64,000 bases of DNA from Noviherbaspirillum cavernae. Its GTDB lineage: Bacteria; Pseudomonadota; Gammaproteobacteria; Burkholderiales; Burkholderiaceae_D. A program made the position numbers and the translations under genes. The stretch lies in the NCBI RefSeq assembly GCF_003590875.1, contig NZ_QYUN01000002.1, positions 186,001-250,000 on the forward strand, written 5' to 3'. Each line of letters starts with the position of its first letter. Positions within the stretch are counted from its first letter, which is position 1. A model generated the notes under the pieces. The model made no database searches, had not been told where the DNA came from, and saw only the letters and a program-made list of their open reading frames with translations. Positions 43,807-52,777 of the stretch are shown piece after piece.

Positions 43807-45060
43807 TCAATCGTGTCCGAACAACACATCGAGGTCGATCGCATCGGCCACCGCCTTGTTGCCCGCATCGCCCAGGTGCAAGTGATCGCCGGAATCGAAT
43901 GCGGGCAGGAGTCGTGCCGGATGCTTCGGGTCCCGTGTGACGACATCGAAATCGACCACCGCATCGAATTCGCCGCTGCTGCGTATCCATTGGTTGATGG
44001 TCTGCCGCAGGCGCTCCTTGTCTGTGGTGTGATAGCGCGTGATGGGAGAACCTTCAAGCGCGCCCTCAAAGGGTGTCAATGTTGCGCCGATGATGCGCAC
44101 ATTGTGCGCACGGGCGCGTGCGATCAATTGCCTGTAGCCGGCAATGATCTCGTTCGCCGATGGCATGGGATCGTGTGGCGCAAAGACAGTTCCGGGCCAG
44201 CTGATGTCATTGATTCCCATCAATACGATGACCGTCTTTGCATGCGGCTGACTCAGCACATCGCGTTCGAAGCGGGCCAGCGCATTGACGCCCATCCCGT
44301 CTTTCAGCAGGCGCGCGCCTGAAATGCCGGCATTGAGCACCGCGACCTGTTTGCCTGCCAGCCGCTTCGCAAGATAGTCGGGCCAGCGGCGATTCGCATC
44401 CACGCTTGAATTGTTCCCGTCCGTAATGGAGTCGCCGAATGCGATGACTGCGCGGGTATCGGATGGCGCATCGACCAGGATGCCGCTCAGGAACAGGCGC
44501 GCCACCACCTTGTCCGCTGTGTCGAAGCCTTGCGCGCCTACGCGATTCCCCGCTGCGATCCAGGCGGTCTGCAAACCATCCCAGTGAAAAGTCGACAGCG
44601 GCGTTGCCTCGGGCAGATACAGGCTCACCGCGACATTGTCGAGCGGCGCCACGCTGAGGTCTACGGGATCGCTGATGACTGGCGCGCCCGGTGGAATGGT
44701 GACCGCGTGCTGACCGCCGAATGTCAGCGTCCGGTCCGAACCCGCAGCGATGCGCGATGTCGTGGCGGCAAGCGCGATGTGCGCCGCGCCGATGGTCACG
44801 GGATGCGTGCCGTATTCGTTGGACAGCACGATGCGCACCCGATTTCCGCCAAGACTGACGCCTGCGGTCTGTCGAATCGTCTGCTTCGATAGCGAGACCG
44901 GTATGTTCGTCGGTAATGCAAAGCCCGCGTCCCAAACCGGCTGCGGACTCGCGGTCCAGGTGCCGACCCAGTTGCCTGCATTCGCCACCTCGGCTCCCGC
45001 CACGGATGTCAGGAACAGACTGGCCAATGCCAGCAATGCCGGGAATTTCAAACGCTTCAT
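43807..45060 (-). CDS. SGNH/GDSL-family secreted esterase
   Basis: A 417-residue exported protein. Signal peptide MKRLKFPALLALASLFLTSV...AGA; an N-terminal beta domain with GNWVGTWTASPQPVWDAGF; then an SGNH hydrolase with nucleophile Ser in IAFGDSITDGNN, Gly in NAGISGARLL, Asn in VLMGINDISWPG, and the Asp-x-x-His in SGDHLHLGDAG. An AAAGGAG site precedes the ATG. Family members deacylate sugars or polysaccharides. It is divergent from a LysR gene, which probably controls it. Confidence 0.9.
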   Translation of the reverse strand: MKRLKFPALLALASLFLTSVAGAEVANAGNWVGTWTASPQPVWDAGFALPTNIPVSLSKQTIRQTAGVSLGGNRVRIVLSNEYGTHPVTIGAAHIALAATTSRIAAGSDRTLTFGGQHAVTIPPGAPVISDPVDLSVAPLDNVAVSLYLPEATPLSTFHWDGLQTAWIAAGNRVGAQGFDTADKVVARLFLSGILVDAPSDTRAVIAFGDSITDGNNSSVDANRRWPDYLAKRLAGKQVAVLNAGISGARLLKDGMGVNALARFERDVLSQPHAKTVIVLMGINDISWPGTVFAPHDPMPSANEIIAGYRQLIARARAHNVRIIGATLTPFEGALEGSPITRYHTTDKERLRQTINQWIRSSGEFDAVVDFDVVTRDPKHPARLLPAFDSGDHLHLGDAGNKAVADAIDLDVLFGHD

Positions 45061-45150
45061 GTACGTCTCCTTTGTTGATCGAGAATGCGATGACGTGCAC
45101 GATATCTTCTTCCGACATTGCGAGGTAGAAGGCATAATTGAAGATCACTT

Positions 45151-45165
45151 ATTCCAAAATGGAAT
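45151..45165. promoter_or_regulatory. Candidate LysR operator
   Basis: ATTCC-AAAAT-GGAAT is a perfect 5-bp inverted repeat with a T-N11-A core, ending three bases before the LysR start codon. Binding there would block translation initiation or transcription of the regulator and sits in the divergent promoter of the SGNH gene. Confidence 0.45.
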
Positions 45166-45168
45166 CAT

Positions 45169-46107
45169 ATGGACGCAATCAGAGGCATGCGAACTTTCGT
45201 GCGAGCGGTCGAGTTGGGCAGCCTTTCGGCTGTGGCGCGCGAGCAGCAAACCACGCAGCCGACAGTCAGCAAAGTGATGGCATCGCTGGAAAAAGAGCTG
45301 GGCGTACGTCTGCTGGAACGCAGCACGACCAGCCTCACGCCGACCGAACAAGGCAAGCGATTTTATGAACGCGCGAAGCGCGTGCTGGAGGAATTCGGCG
45401 AAGCGGTCGCCGATGTGCGCGGCTTGACTGAGAGGCCCGCCGGCTTTTTGCGTGTCAATGCGCCCGTGTCGTTGGGACAGCTCAGGTTGAACAAGCTGGT
45501 GCTCGAATTCCTGGTGCGGTATCCGGACATCGAGATCGAGCTCATTCTCAACGACCGTTTCATCGACTTGGTGGAAGAGGGCGTCGATATTGCCGTGCGT
45601 CTCGGAACGACATTGCCGCCGAACGTGGTCGCCCGCAAGATCGCCGTGTCGTCACGTTGTCTGGTCGCGTCGCCGGCCTATCTGCAAAGCCGTCCCGCGA
45701 TCGGGCAGCTGCACGATCTGGCGCAGCATCAGTACATCCGGTTTGCGTGGTTGCCCGATGGCGATGCGATTGAACTACACGGTCCGGAAGGCAAGGTCGA
45801 TCTCCTTACCAAGGGCCGATATCGGGTCAACAATGCGCTGGCGATTCGGGAAAGCTTTCTCGCGGGAGCGGGCCTTGGCATGGCGCCCGCCTGGCTGGTG
45901 CAGGATCTGCTCGACTCGGGGCAACTGGTAAAGGTGTTGCCGAAGTACAGCGCGCCGGCGCAGGAATTGTTCTTGTTGTATCCGTCGCGTCGCTATCAGT
46001 CGCTGCGCGCACGGCTATTCATGCAATTCCTGAATGAGAGGGTTGCGCAGCTTCCCGGCTTTGAAGGAGCTGGCGCGACTTTTGACAGCCGCGAGGGCGA
46101 CGGTTGA
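45169..46107 (+). CDS. LysR family transcriptional regulator
   Basis: A 312-residue LysR regulator of the CrgA-like branch. Helix-turn-helix: MDAIRGMRTFVRAVELGSLS then TTQPTVSKVMASLEKELG. Effector domain from about residue 90 (FLRVNAPVSLGQLRLNKLVL). It is transcribed away from the SGNH esterase and the SDR remnant across 108 bases with a palindrome in between. Confidence 0.93.
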   Translation: MDAIRGMRTFVRAVELGSLSAVAREQQTTQPTVSKVMASLEKELGVRLLERSTTSLTPTEQGKRFYERAKRVLEEFGEAVADVRGLTERPAGFLRVNAPVSLGQLRLNKLVLEFLVRYPDIEIELILNDRFIDLVEEGVDIAVRLGTTLPPNVVARKIAVSSRCLVASPAYLQSRPAIGQLHDLAQHQYIRFAWLPDGDAIELHGPEGKVDLLTKGRYRVNNALAIRESFLAGAGLGMAPAWLVQDLLDSGQLVKVLPKYSAPAQELFLLYPSRRYQSLRARLFMQFLNERVAQLPGFEGAGATFDSREGDG

Positions 46108-46183
46108 AAGACTGCTGCGTGTCCTGATCTTCGATCTTGATGCGCGTCACATCGCTCGCACGCACTCGTAAGTCTTGGAGGCG

Positions 46184-47626
46184 TTATTTGCAAGCTTCGC
46201 GTTCCGGCTTCTCGCCATTGAACAACTCGGGCGGAGCGGGAGGCATGACGTCCGCGCGAATATTGTACTTGTCGATCAGGCGGTACAGCGTCACGCGCGA
46301 CACGCCGAGCAATGCGGCCGCGCGCGAAATCTGGTTGCGCGACTGCGACAGCGCGCGCCGGATCACCATGCTCTCGGCAGCCGCGCGTGCGTCTTCGAGC
46401 GACATCACCTGGGTCTGCGCCATCTGACGGTCGAAGCCGAGATCCTCGGGCTGGATGAAGCGCCCCTCCGCCATCACCGTCGCACGCTGCACGCGGTTCA
46501 CGAGTTCGCGCACATTGCCGGGCCATTGGTGCGCAAGCAGCGAATGCATGGCCGCCTTGGAGAAGCCGCGCAGGCTGCGATTGTGCAGGCTGGCGAACCT
46601 GGAAAAATAATGTCTCGCGATGTCCTCGATATCCTGGCCGCGGTCGGCGAGTTGCGGGATTTCGATGCAAACCACGTTGATGCGGTAATACAGGTCTTCG
46701 CGGAAGCGTCCTTGCCTGACTGCCTCGGCCAGATCGATGTGGGTCGCGGCGATGATCCGCACGTCGATCTCGATCGATTCGGTGCCGCCGACGCGTTCGA
46801 TGGTTTTTTGCTGCAGGAAGCGCAGCAGGTTGACCTGCATGTCGAAGGGCATGTCGCCGATCTCGTCGAGAAACAGCGTGCCACCCTGGGCGGCCTCGAT
46901 GCGGCCGATCTTGCGCTGATTGGCACCGGTGAACGCGCCTTTCTCGTGGCCGAACAATTCGGACTGGAACAACTGCGGCGCGATTGCGCCGCAATTGACG
47001 GCGACGAAAGGCGCATTCCTGCGCGCCGACTGCCGGTGGATCGACAGCGCAGCAATTTCCTTGCCGGTGCCGGACGGACCGGTGACGAGGACCGAGGCGT
47101 CGGTCCGCGCCACCTTGTGGATCTGGCTGAACAGGTGGCGCATCTGCGTCGAATTGCCGACCATCGTCGCATCGGCCTCCGCCGCCTGCGGATCGGGCTG
47201 CGGCTTGCCCTGCACCTCGCGCATGAAGGACATGCCCCACGCGTGGCGCAGCGTCAGGATGATGTGGTCGAGCTCGGCGGGAATGGTGATGAAGTTGAAC
47301 AGATGCTCGCCGATGAATTCGCGCATGCGCGGCGTGGCAATCAGTTCCTGCGCCACCAGCCCGACCCATGCGATCTGATTGTTGCTGACAAAGGGTTCGC
47401 ATTTGTCGAGCTGCGACAGTTCTGCTTCGCGCGTGACGATCAGCAGGCCGACGCGGCAGCCGTCATGCATCGCATTCCAGGCGGCTTCCAGGGTAGGACA
47501 TTCAATCAGGTTCAGTCCGCGGCTCTTGAGCGTTTCCGAGTACTGGCAGGATGTGACTGCGCGGCTGGATGGGCGCAGCACCATGACGGTCTGGTTCGTC
47601 TGCGCCGAATTTGAGACGTTGAGCAT
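46184..47626 (-). CDS. Sigma-54-dependent Fis-type regulator (VpsR-like)
   Basis: A 480-residue bacterial enhancer-binding protein. The N-terminal about 130 residues look like a receiver-type fold without an obvious phospho-Asp site. The AAA+ domain has Walker A GPSGTGKE, Walker B GGTLFLDEIGDM and the sigma-54-contact loop GAFTGA. A Fis helix-turn-helix closes it (ISRAAALLGVSRVTLYRLID). It resembles VpsR/FleQ-type regulators of exopolysaccharide. It could in principle drive the RpoN-type promoters seen at 34293 and 41412, but nothing in the sequence shows the pairing. Confidence 0.88.
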   Translation of the reverse strand: MLNVSNSAQTNQTVMVLRPSSRAVTSCQYSETLKSRGLNLIECPTLEAAWNAMHDGCRVGLLIVTREAELSQLDKCEPFVSNNQIAWVGLVAQELIATPRMREFIGEHLFNFITIPAELDHIILTLRHAWGMSFMREVQGKPQPDPQAAEADATMVGNSTQMRHLFSQIHKVARTDASVLVTGPSGTGKEIAALSIHRQSARRNAPFVAVNCGAIAPQLFQSELFGHEKGAFTGANQRKIGRIEAAQGGTLFLDEIGDMPFDMQVNLLRFLQQKTIERVGGTESIEIDVRIIAATHIDLAEAVRQGRFREDLYYRINVVCIEIPQLADRGQDIEDIARHYFSRFASLHNRSLRGFSKAAMHSLLAHQWPGNVRELVNRVQRATVMAEGRFIQPEDLGFDRQMAQTQVMSLEDARAAAESMVIRRALSQSRNQISRAAALLGVSRVTLYRLIDKYNIRADVMPPAPPELFNGEKPEREACK

Positions 47627-47912
47627 TCCCCGTTACCCCTTCGTATTATTGTTACGCGCCGAGATCCCGGGAAAATGGCGTTCGGTGCCTGGCGGCAGCG
47701 ACGGCCATTCGTCTGCGTCGTTACTTGTTCGTTGCTGGGGCGCTCGTCGTGGACCGGTTGGTCCGGCAGTGTCAAGTCTTGAGCTTACTGGCTTTTATTT
47801 GGCGTCACAATGCCATAAATTGGGGAGGGCGGAACAACGGGAATTGTGCTTGTGATATGTCAAATGCGGGTGTTGCGGCCTGTCCGGCGGCGGGGTTTCC
47901 GTGCGATGGGCC

Positions 47913-48602
47913 TTAGAGCAAGTGTGGTGCCCGAGCCGGCAGGCGCGACCGGCAACGCCACAACGTGTGACCGGAGGCAAGGTATTTCTGTTCGAACGGC
48001 GTGATCGGCGCGGCCGGCGCATATGGCTCGCATTGCACCGGGCTCGCGGTCAGCTGCGACACGGACATCGCAAATTCTTCAATGTAGATTCGCCAGTTGC
48101 TGCGGCATTCCAGTTCGCCGCCGAGCGCCACGATGGTCGGGAATACGGCATGGCCATGCCAGCGCCGCGCCAGTTGGCCGATCTTCGGCCACGGGTTGGG
48201 ATAGAGCACGAAATGGCGCGCCGGCCGCACTCCATCGGCCTGCATCAGGCGCCAGTAATCGACCAGGTCGGCGCGCACGCAGATGAGGTTCGACGGCAAT
48301 GGCCGCTCCCACACCTTGTTGCGCGCGAGCCGGTCGGCGGATTGGTCGACGCCGATGACGAAGTGGTCGGGAAACTGCGCTGCCAGATTCAAGCTGGACA
48401 AGCCGACGCCGCAACCGGCATCGAGGATCAGCGGCAGCTCGCCGGCGGCGCGCCACGCTGACATGGATCGATCGAACGCGGCTCGGTTGTAGTCGGCAAT
48501 CGGCTTGCGGAACTCGGTGGCGGCATGGCGCGCGACGAGTGCGGCGAGGTGCTCGTGAATGCCGCTCTGGCCACTGGTAATGGAACGGGAATTGCCGTGC
48601 AT
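47913..48602 (-). CDS. TrmB-superfamily methyltransferase-like protein
   Basis: A SAM-dependent methyltransferase-like protein of 229 residues from the ATG at 48602; an ATG at 48701 would add 33 poorly conserved residues. Motif I is LILDAGCGVGLSSLNLA, then VIGVDQSADRLARN, RADLVDYWRLM and the TrmB-type FVLYPNPWPK followed by NWRIYIEEF. TrmB methylates G46 of tRNA, but here the usual PDPWPKKRHHKRR run is altered, so it may be a paralogue with another target. About 260 bases without a recognised gene follow upstream, up to DUF3567. Confidence 0.75.
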   Translation of the reverse strand: MHGNSRSITSGQSGIHEHLAALVARHAATEFRKPIADYNRAAFDRSMSAWRAAGELPLILDAGCGVGLSSLNLAAQFPDHFVIGVDQSADRLARNKVWERPLPSNLICVRADLVDYWRLMQADGVRPARHFVLYPNPWPKIGQLARRWHGHAVFPTIVALGGELECRSNWRIYIEEFAMSVSQLTASPVQCEPYAPAAPITPFEQKYLASGHTLWRCRSRLPARAPHLL

Positions 48603-48824
48603 GATGTGCAAACTGCCTGTTGCCTGGGGAGTGTTGATGCGGCCGTCATCATGCCACAGCGTGGCGGACCGCGTGAGCGACAGTGTGTTGCTCAAGCTCA
48701 AGCCGGGATTGCAAACCGCATGCTGCGGTTGCTGATTTGTTCAATGCGCCTGCCGATCTGTTTTCTCAAAGCTGACACATCAGGAAAGTGTCGGATTCTT
48801 GCAGGCCATGTAATAAATTCAGAA

Positions 48825-48848
48825 GGCCCTTGCGTTCGGCGGCAAGGG
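48825..48848 (-). terminator. Hairpin downstream of the DUF3567 gene
   Basis: GCCCTTGC and GCAAGGGC pair perfectly over 8 bp across an 8-base loop, 15 bases past the DUF3567 stop. The T run is weak. Confidence 0.5.
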
Positions 48849-48862
48849 CGTGGGAATCGACG

Positions 48863-49120
48863 TTAGTGCAGAGTCATCGGCTGGCCCATCAGCGCATCGT
48901 ATTTACCCAAATAGGCGTCGATCTCTTCAACCGTCGGTTCTGTTGCGATCAGGCTTTCCACTTCTTCCCGGAAAGACCGTGCCATGTCGCCGCCGATGAA
49001 GATTTCGCGCTTGCCGGATTTGTCCATGATCTCGTAACCGCCAAAGCGCAAGGCTTCGCGATCATCATCCGCGCCGAATTCCACCACGCTGTACTGGTCG
49101 CTGTTGTAGATCAAGTTCAT
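48863..49120 (-). CDS. DUF3567 family protein
   Basis: An 85-residue acidic protein beginning MNLIYNSDQYSVVEFGADDD, typical of the small Burkholderiales family DUF3567, of unknown function. The strong AAGGAGG site just before 49120 fixes the start and suggests high expression. Confidence 0.9.
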   Translation of the reverse strand: MNLIYNSDQYSVVEFGADDDREALRFGGYEIMDKSGKREIFIGGDMARSFREEVESLIATEPTVEEIDAYLGKYDALMGQPMTLH

Positions 49121-49268
49121 GTTGCCTCCTTGTGCTCCGATTGAATGCCGAGAATCCATCTTCTCTAATGCAAAAATGGGGCCTGCGCGAAGGGTTTCAA
49201 GCCAGTGGAGGTGTGGCGCTTTCCGTCCGGAATGCGAACATCGGCACCATGTATCTATATCAACGGTA

Positions 49269-49661
49269 TTACGCGTGAAGATCTTGAGTCAGCTCAAGCA
49301 ATCCGTCGTACGGCGGCTGGCAGAGGAAGGTGCGGATGTTGTCGAGATGCCCCGCAGTCGCCAGGCTGATATACAGGCGCGCGGGCGGGCGACGCAGAAT
49401 GCGGTTGAGCGTGACGCGCATGGTGAGGTTACCCGTGCAGCACAGACAGCCGGGGGCGATGCGCGCAATGTGCGGCGCGGCTTGTGCAATGAGCGGATCG
49501 GTGAATGCATCGAGCGGGCTTGCGCCGCCGGGCAGGCCTTCGAGTATCAGGGCCGTGGCGCGGATTGCATCGGTGTCTGCATCGAGTGCGGCGGCGATCG
49601 CTGTCTCGCGTGCGGCGGCGGTCGCGCCGGTGACGAGCGTGGTGAGTGTGGCTGGCGGCAT
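49269..49661 (-). CDS. CobW/G3E-like protein lacking a P-loop
   Basis: A 130-residue protein with the metal-binding CxCC motif of CobW/G3E GTPases (IAPGCLCCTGNLTMRVTLNR) and a LYISLATAGHLDNI strand, but the N-terminal segment TLVTGATAAARETAIAAAL has lost the GxxxxGKT/S Walker A. It is one third of the normal length. It may be a degenerate metallochaperone domain or a specialised regulatory protein. It is read in the same direction as ntrX and lies 38 bases past it. Confidence 0.65.
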   Translation of the reverse strand: MPPATLTTLVTGATAAARETAIAAALDADTDAIRATALILEGLPGGASPLDAFTDPLIAQAAPHIARIAPGCLCCTGNLTMRVTLNRILRRPPARLYISLATAGHLDNIRTFLCQPPYDGLLELTQDLHA

Positions 49662-49698
49662 TAGCGGCCGGTCGTTCCTTCGGTGCAGGCCGCTTGCA

Positions 49699-50400
49699 TC
49701 ATGTTTTTCTGCCGAGCTTGCCGGGTTCGACGCCGAGTTGCTTGAGCTTGCGGTACAGATGGGTTCGTTCGAGGCCGGTTTTTTCGGCGACGCGCGTCAT
49801 GCTGCCGCCCTCGCGCACCAGGTGGTGCTCGAAGTAGGCCCGCTCGAATGCATCGCGCGCTTCACGCAGGGGAAGGTCGAACGACAGGCCGATAACCTGG
49901 GTTTCCGTGCGCACGGAGGGAGCCGTTGCGGTCGGAAGGAGCGGGCTTGCGGCGGCGGCTTGAGACACGGCGGCGGGCTCTTCGGCCGCGACCGGTTGCG
50001 GCCGTGCCTGGTAGACCGCCGGGCGGATTGCCTCATGGCTGCGCGTCAGTCCTTGCTGCACGGCTTTCAACAGCTTCTGCAGCGCAATCGGTTTCTCGAG
50101 GAAATTCAGCGCGCCGATGCGCGTGGCTTCAACTGCCGTATCGATCGTTGCATGACCGGACATCATGATGACAGGCATCGTGAGCAGGCCGTCGCGTTGC
50201 CATTCCTTCAGCAGCGTCACGCCGTCCGTGTCCGGCATCCAGATATCGAGCAGGACGAGATCGGGTGTGCCGGCCGCGCGCAGTTCGCGCGCCTGCTGCG
50301 CGTTTTCCGCCGCGCTGACGACGTGTCCCTCGTCACCGAGAATTTCGGAGAGCAACTCGCGGATGCCCATCTCGTCATCGACTACCAGGATATTTGCCAT
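49699..50400 (-). CDS. ntrX: NtrX-like response regulator without AAA+ domain
   Basis: A 233-residue regulator. The receiver domain (about 1-120) has the phospho-Asp in LVLLDIWMPDTDG and Lys in LEKPI. A 50-residue Ala/Pro-rich linker follows, then a C-terminal Fis helix-turn-helix (MTRVAEKTGLERTHLYRKLK). Classical NtrX (about 450 residues) has a sigma-54 AAA+ domain in the middle; it is absent here, so this protein should not activate sigma-54 directly. It follows ntrY, its probable kinase. Confidence 0.88.
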   Translation of the reverse strand: MANILVVDDEMGIRELLSEILGDEGHVVSAAENAQQARELRAAGTPDLVLLDIWMPDTDGVTLLKEWQRDGLLTMPVIMMSGHATIDTAVEATRIGALNFLEKPIALQKLLKAVQQGLTRSHEAIRPAVYQARPQPVAAEEPAAVSQAAAASPLLPTATAPSVRTETQVIGLSFDLPLREARDAFERAYFEHHLVREGGSMTRVAEKTGLERTHLYRKLKQLGVEPGKLGRKT

Positions 50401-50489
50401 ATGTGTGCCTTGCCTTCTACGCGTGCATTGGTGCGTAATTCTAGTTTTGAAGACTCCGTGCGACTCGATGGAAATTGTGACGAATTATT

Positions 50490-52775
50490 TCAAAGCGCGG
50501 CTAACTTTAACAGCAAAATTGCCACTTTGGCACCATTTCCATCCGGCCGGTTTTGAATATCGATACGGCCGCCATGTTCGTCGACGATCTTTTTCACCAT
50601 CGCAAGTCCGAGGCCTGTGCCGCGCGGCTTGGTGGTGATGTAAGGCTCGAATGCGCGGTTCATGATCTTCGCCGTGAATCCGGGTCCATTGTCGGTGATG
50701 GTCAGGCGCACCGCAATGCCATCATTGCCATCTCCGTGCTGAAAGCGGATTGTCTCGGTTAATACATCGATGCGCGGCGCGCGGCCCGCACTTTCGGCAA
50801 CCGCATCCTGCGCATTCTGCAGCAGATTGTGTATGACCTGGCGCAGTTGCGTGGGGTCGCCCATCACCTGCGGCAGGCCGGGTGCCAGCGATGCATGGAT
50901 GGCATGACGGTCATCGCCGGCGACGTACAGATGCAGGATTTCCTCGACCAGCGCATTCAGGTTCAGCGGCGAGAGCACCGCCGGCGGCGTCTTCGCATAG
51001 TCGCGGAAATCGTCGACCATGCGCTTCATCGCCGACACCTGGTTGACGATGGTGGCCGTGCCCTTGTTCAGCATGGCGGCGTCCTGCGGCGCGAGCTTGT
51101 CCTCCAGCTTCATCTGCAGACGCTCGGCGGAGAGCTGGATCGGCGTCAGCGGATTCTTGATCTCGTGCGCCAGCCGGCGCGCCACTTCGCCCCATGCGAT
51201 CGAGCGCTGCGCCGAAATCACGTCCGAAATGTCGTCGAACACAACGATGTAGGCGGTCTTTCCCGCCACCGGCAGATGCGAGCCGCGTGCCAGCAGCGTG
51301 AGGTCCTGGTCGGCCGCGCCGCCGTCGATGCGGCGCGGCACCTCGATCTGGCGCTGCCAGTGCGATGCGTTCGTGCCGGAGCCGACTGACGCCGCGCTGG
51401 CGCTTTGTTCGGAAAACGCCTTGGTGATCGCATTGGCCAGCGGCTCCAGGCCGTCGATCGCGGTCAACGGCTGGCCGATCCAGGGATCGAATTCGCGCGA
51501 CAGGATGCGTTCGACCGACTCGTTGCAGGTGACGAGCCGGAACTGGCTGTCGAGCACCATCACGCCTGCCGACATGTTGGCCAGCACCGATTCGAGATAG
51601 GCTTTTGCGTTCTCCAGTTCGGCGCGGTTCTTCTCGACCGACGCGCGGGCGTCGGCTAGCTGGCGCGTCATGGTGTTGAACGATTGCGTCAACGTGCCGA
51701 GCTCGTCGGAGGTGGCGACGATGGGGCGCGGCGAGAGGTTGCCTTCGGCCACCGCCTTGGTGCCTTCGGCCAGCAGCAGCAGCGGCTTGGCGAGATCGCC
51801 GGCGATCAGAAACGCGCCGGCGATCGCGCCGAAGATCGCCAGCAGCAGGGTCAGCGTCAGCGTCACGATGTAGATCTTGCGCAGGCCGGTGCGCGCCAGC
51901 GATCGTTCCTGGTATTCGCTGTAGGCGGCGCGCAGCGCTTCCGCGTTCGTCGCCAGATGGGACGGCACCGGCTGCATCAATTGCAGATAGTAGGATTCGT
52001 TCTGCAGCGCGAAGCCGCTGCCGCTGGTCGGAATTGCGACCACCACACGCAGGCGCAAGCCGTTCTGCGCATTGGCCGACGCGGCGCTTGCCGTGCCCGG
52101 ATCGGCGGCGCTTTCGGGAAGGTCGATGTTGCTTTCGATGGCGGAAAAGCCGCGCGTCAGGCGCGCCTGACGCAGCATCGCCGCGCTCGGCAGTTCCGGC
52201 ACCAGTGTGGCGAGGCGGCCGCCGACGGTGGCGACCACCTGTCCACCGGACGTGACGATCGTCGCTTCCTGCTGCTGGCTGGCGTCGCGCAGGCGCGATA
52301 GTTGCGTCACCAGTGTCGATTCGGACAGTTCCGACAGCTCCAGCGCGATGCTGCGCGCCTTGGTGTGGAGATCGGCCAGCGAGGCGTCGAGCGCGGTGCG
52401 CCCGAGCGTCAGGCCGGATTCGAGCGCCGCTTCGACCCGCACGTTGAACCAGGACTCGATCGAGCGCGACACGAACTGCACCGACACGATATAGATCACC
52501 GCGCCCGGCAGGATGCCGATCAGCGCGAACAGCAGCACCAGTCGCGCCATCAGCTTCGAGCCGAACTCGCCGCGCTTGTGGCGCCGGTACAGGCGCGTCA
52601 GCAGCAGCACAACCAGCGCCAGCAGCGCGACCGCCATCAGGGCATTCAGGCCGAGCAGCCAGGGATAATGCTTGTCGAACAATGCCGAGTTTTCCGAGGC
52701 CGATGCCAGCAGGAACAGCAGGATGCTGACGACCGCACCGCCGACGACGAGGAAGTAACGCAGATACCGTGGCAC
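50490..52775 (-). CDS. ntrY: NtrY-like sensor histidine kinase
   Basis: A 761-residue membrane kinase. Two N-terminal transmembrane segments and a third near 290-320 frame a periplasmic sensor; then HAMP, PAS (about 390-470), HisKA with phospho-His in ARRLAHEIKNPLTPIQ, and the ATPase domain with LLQNAQDAV, ITDNGPGF and GTGLGLAMVKK. It starts at GTG, two bases after the DUF4390 stop. It pairs with the downstream NtrX-like regulator; related systems respond to nitrogen or redox status. Confidence 0.92.
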   Translation of the reverse strand: MPRYLRYFLVVGGAVVSILLFLLASASENSALFDKHYPWLLGLNALMAVALLALVVLLLTRLYRRHKRGEFGSKLMARLVLLFALIGILPGAVIYIVSVQFVSRSIESWFNVRVEAALESGLTLGRTALDASLADLHTKARSIALELSELSESTLVTQLSRLRDASQQQEATIVTSGGQVVATVGGRLATLVPELPSAAMLRQARLTRGFSAIESNIDLPESAADPGTASAASANAQNGLRLRVVVAIPTSGSGFALQNESYYLQLMQPVPSHLATNAEALRAAYSEYQERSLARTGLRKIYIVTLTLTLLLAIFGAIAGAFLIAGDLAKPLLLLAEGTKAVAEGNLSPRPIVATSDELGTLTQSFNTMTRQLADARASVEKNRAELENAKAYLESVLANMSAGVMVLDSQFRLVTCNESVERILSREFDPWIGQPLTAIDGLEPLANAITKAFSEQSASAASVGSGTNASHWQRQIEVPRRIDGGAADQDLTLLARGSHLPVAGKTAYIVVFDDISDVISAQRSIAWGEVARRLAHEIKNPLTPIQLSAERLQMKLEDKLAPQDAAMLNKGTATIVNQVSAMKRMVDDFRDYAKTPPAVLSPLNLNALVEEILHLYVAGDDRHAIHASLAPGLPQVMGDPTQLRQVIHNLLQNAQDAVAESAGRAPRIDVLTETIRFQHGDGNDGIAVRLTITDNGPGFTAKIMNRAFEPYITTKPRGTGLGLAMVKKIVDEHGGRIDIQNRPDGNGAKVAILLLKLAAL

Positions 52776-52777
52776 GA

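Noticed and set aside
47640..47912. TGGCGTCACAATGCC near 47797 as a sigma-54 promoter
   Set aside because: The distance between GG and GC is one base short, which RpoN promoters do not tolerate.
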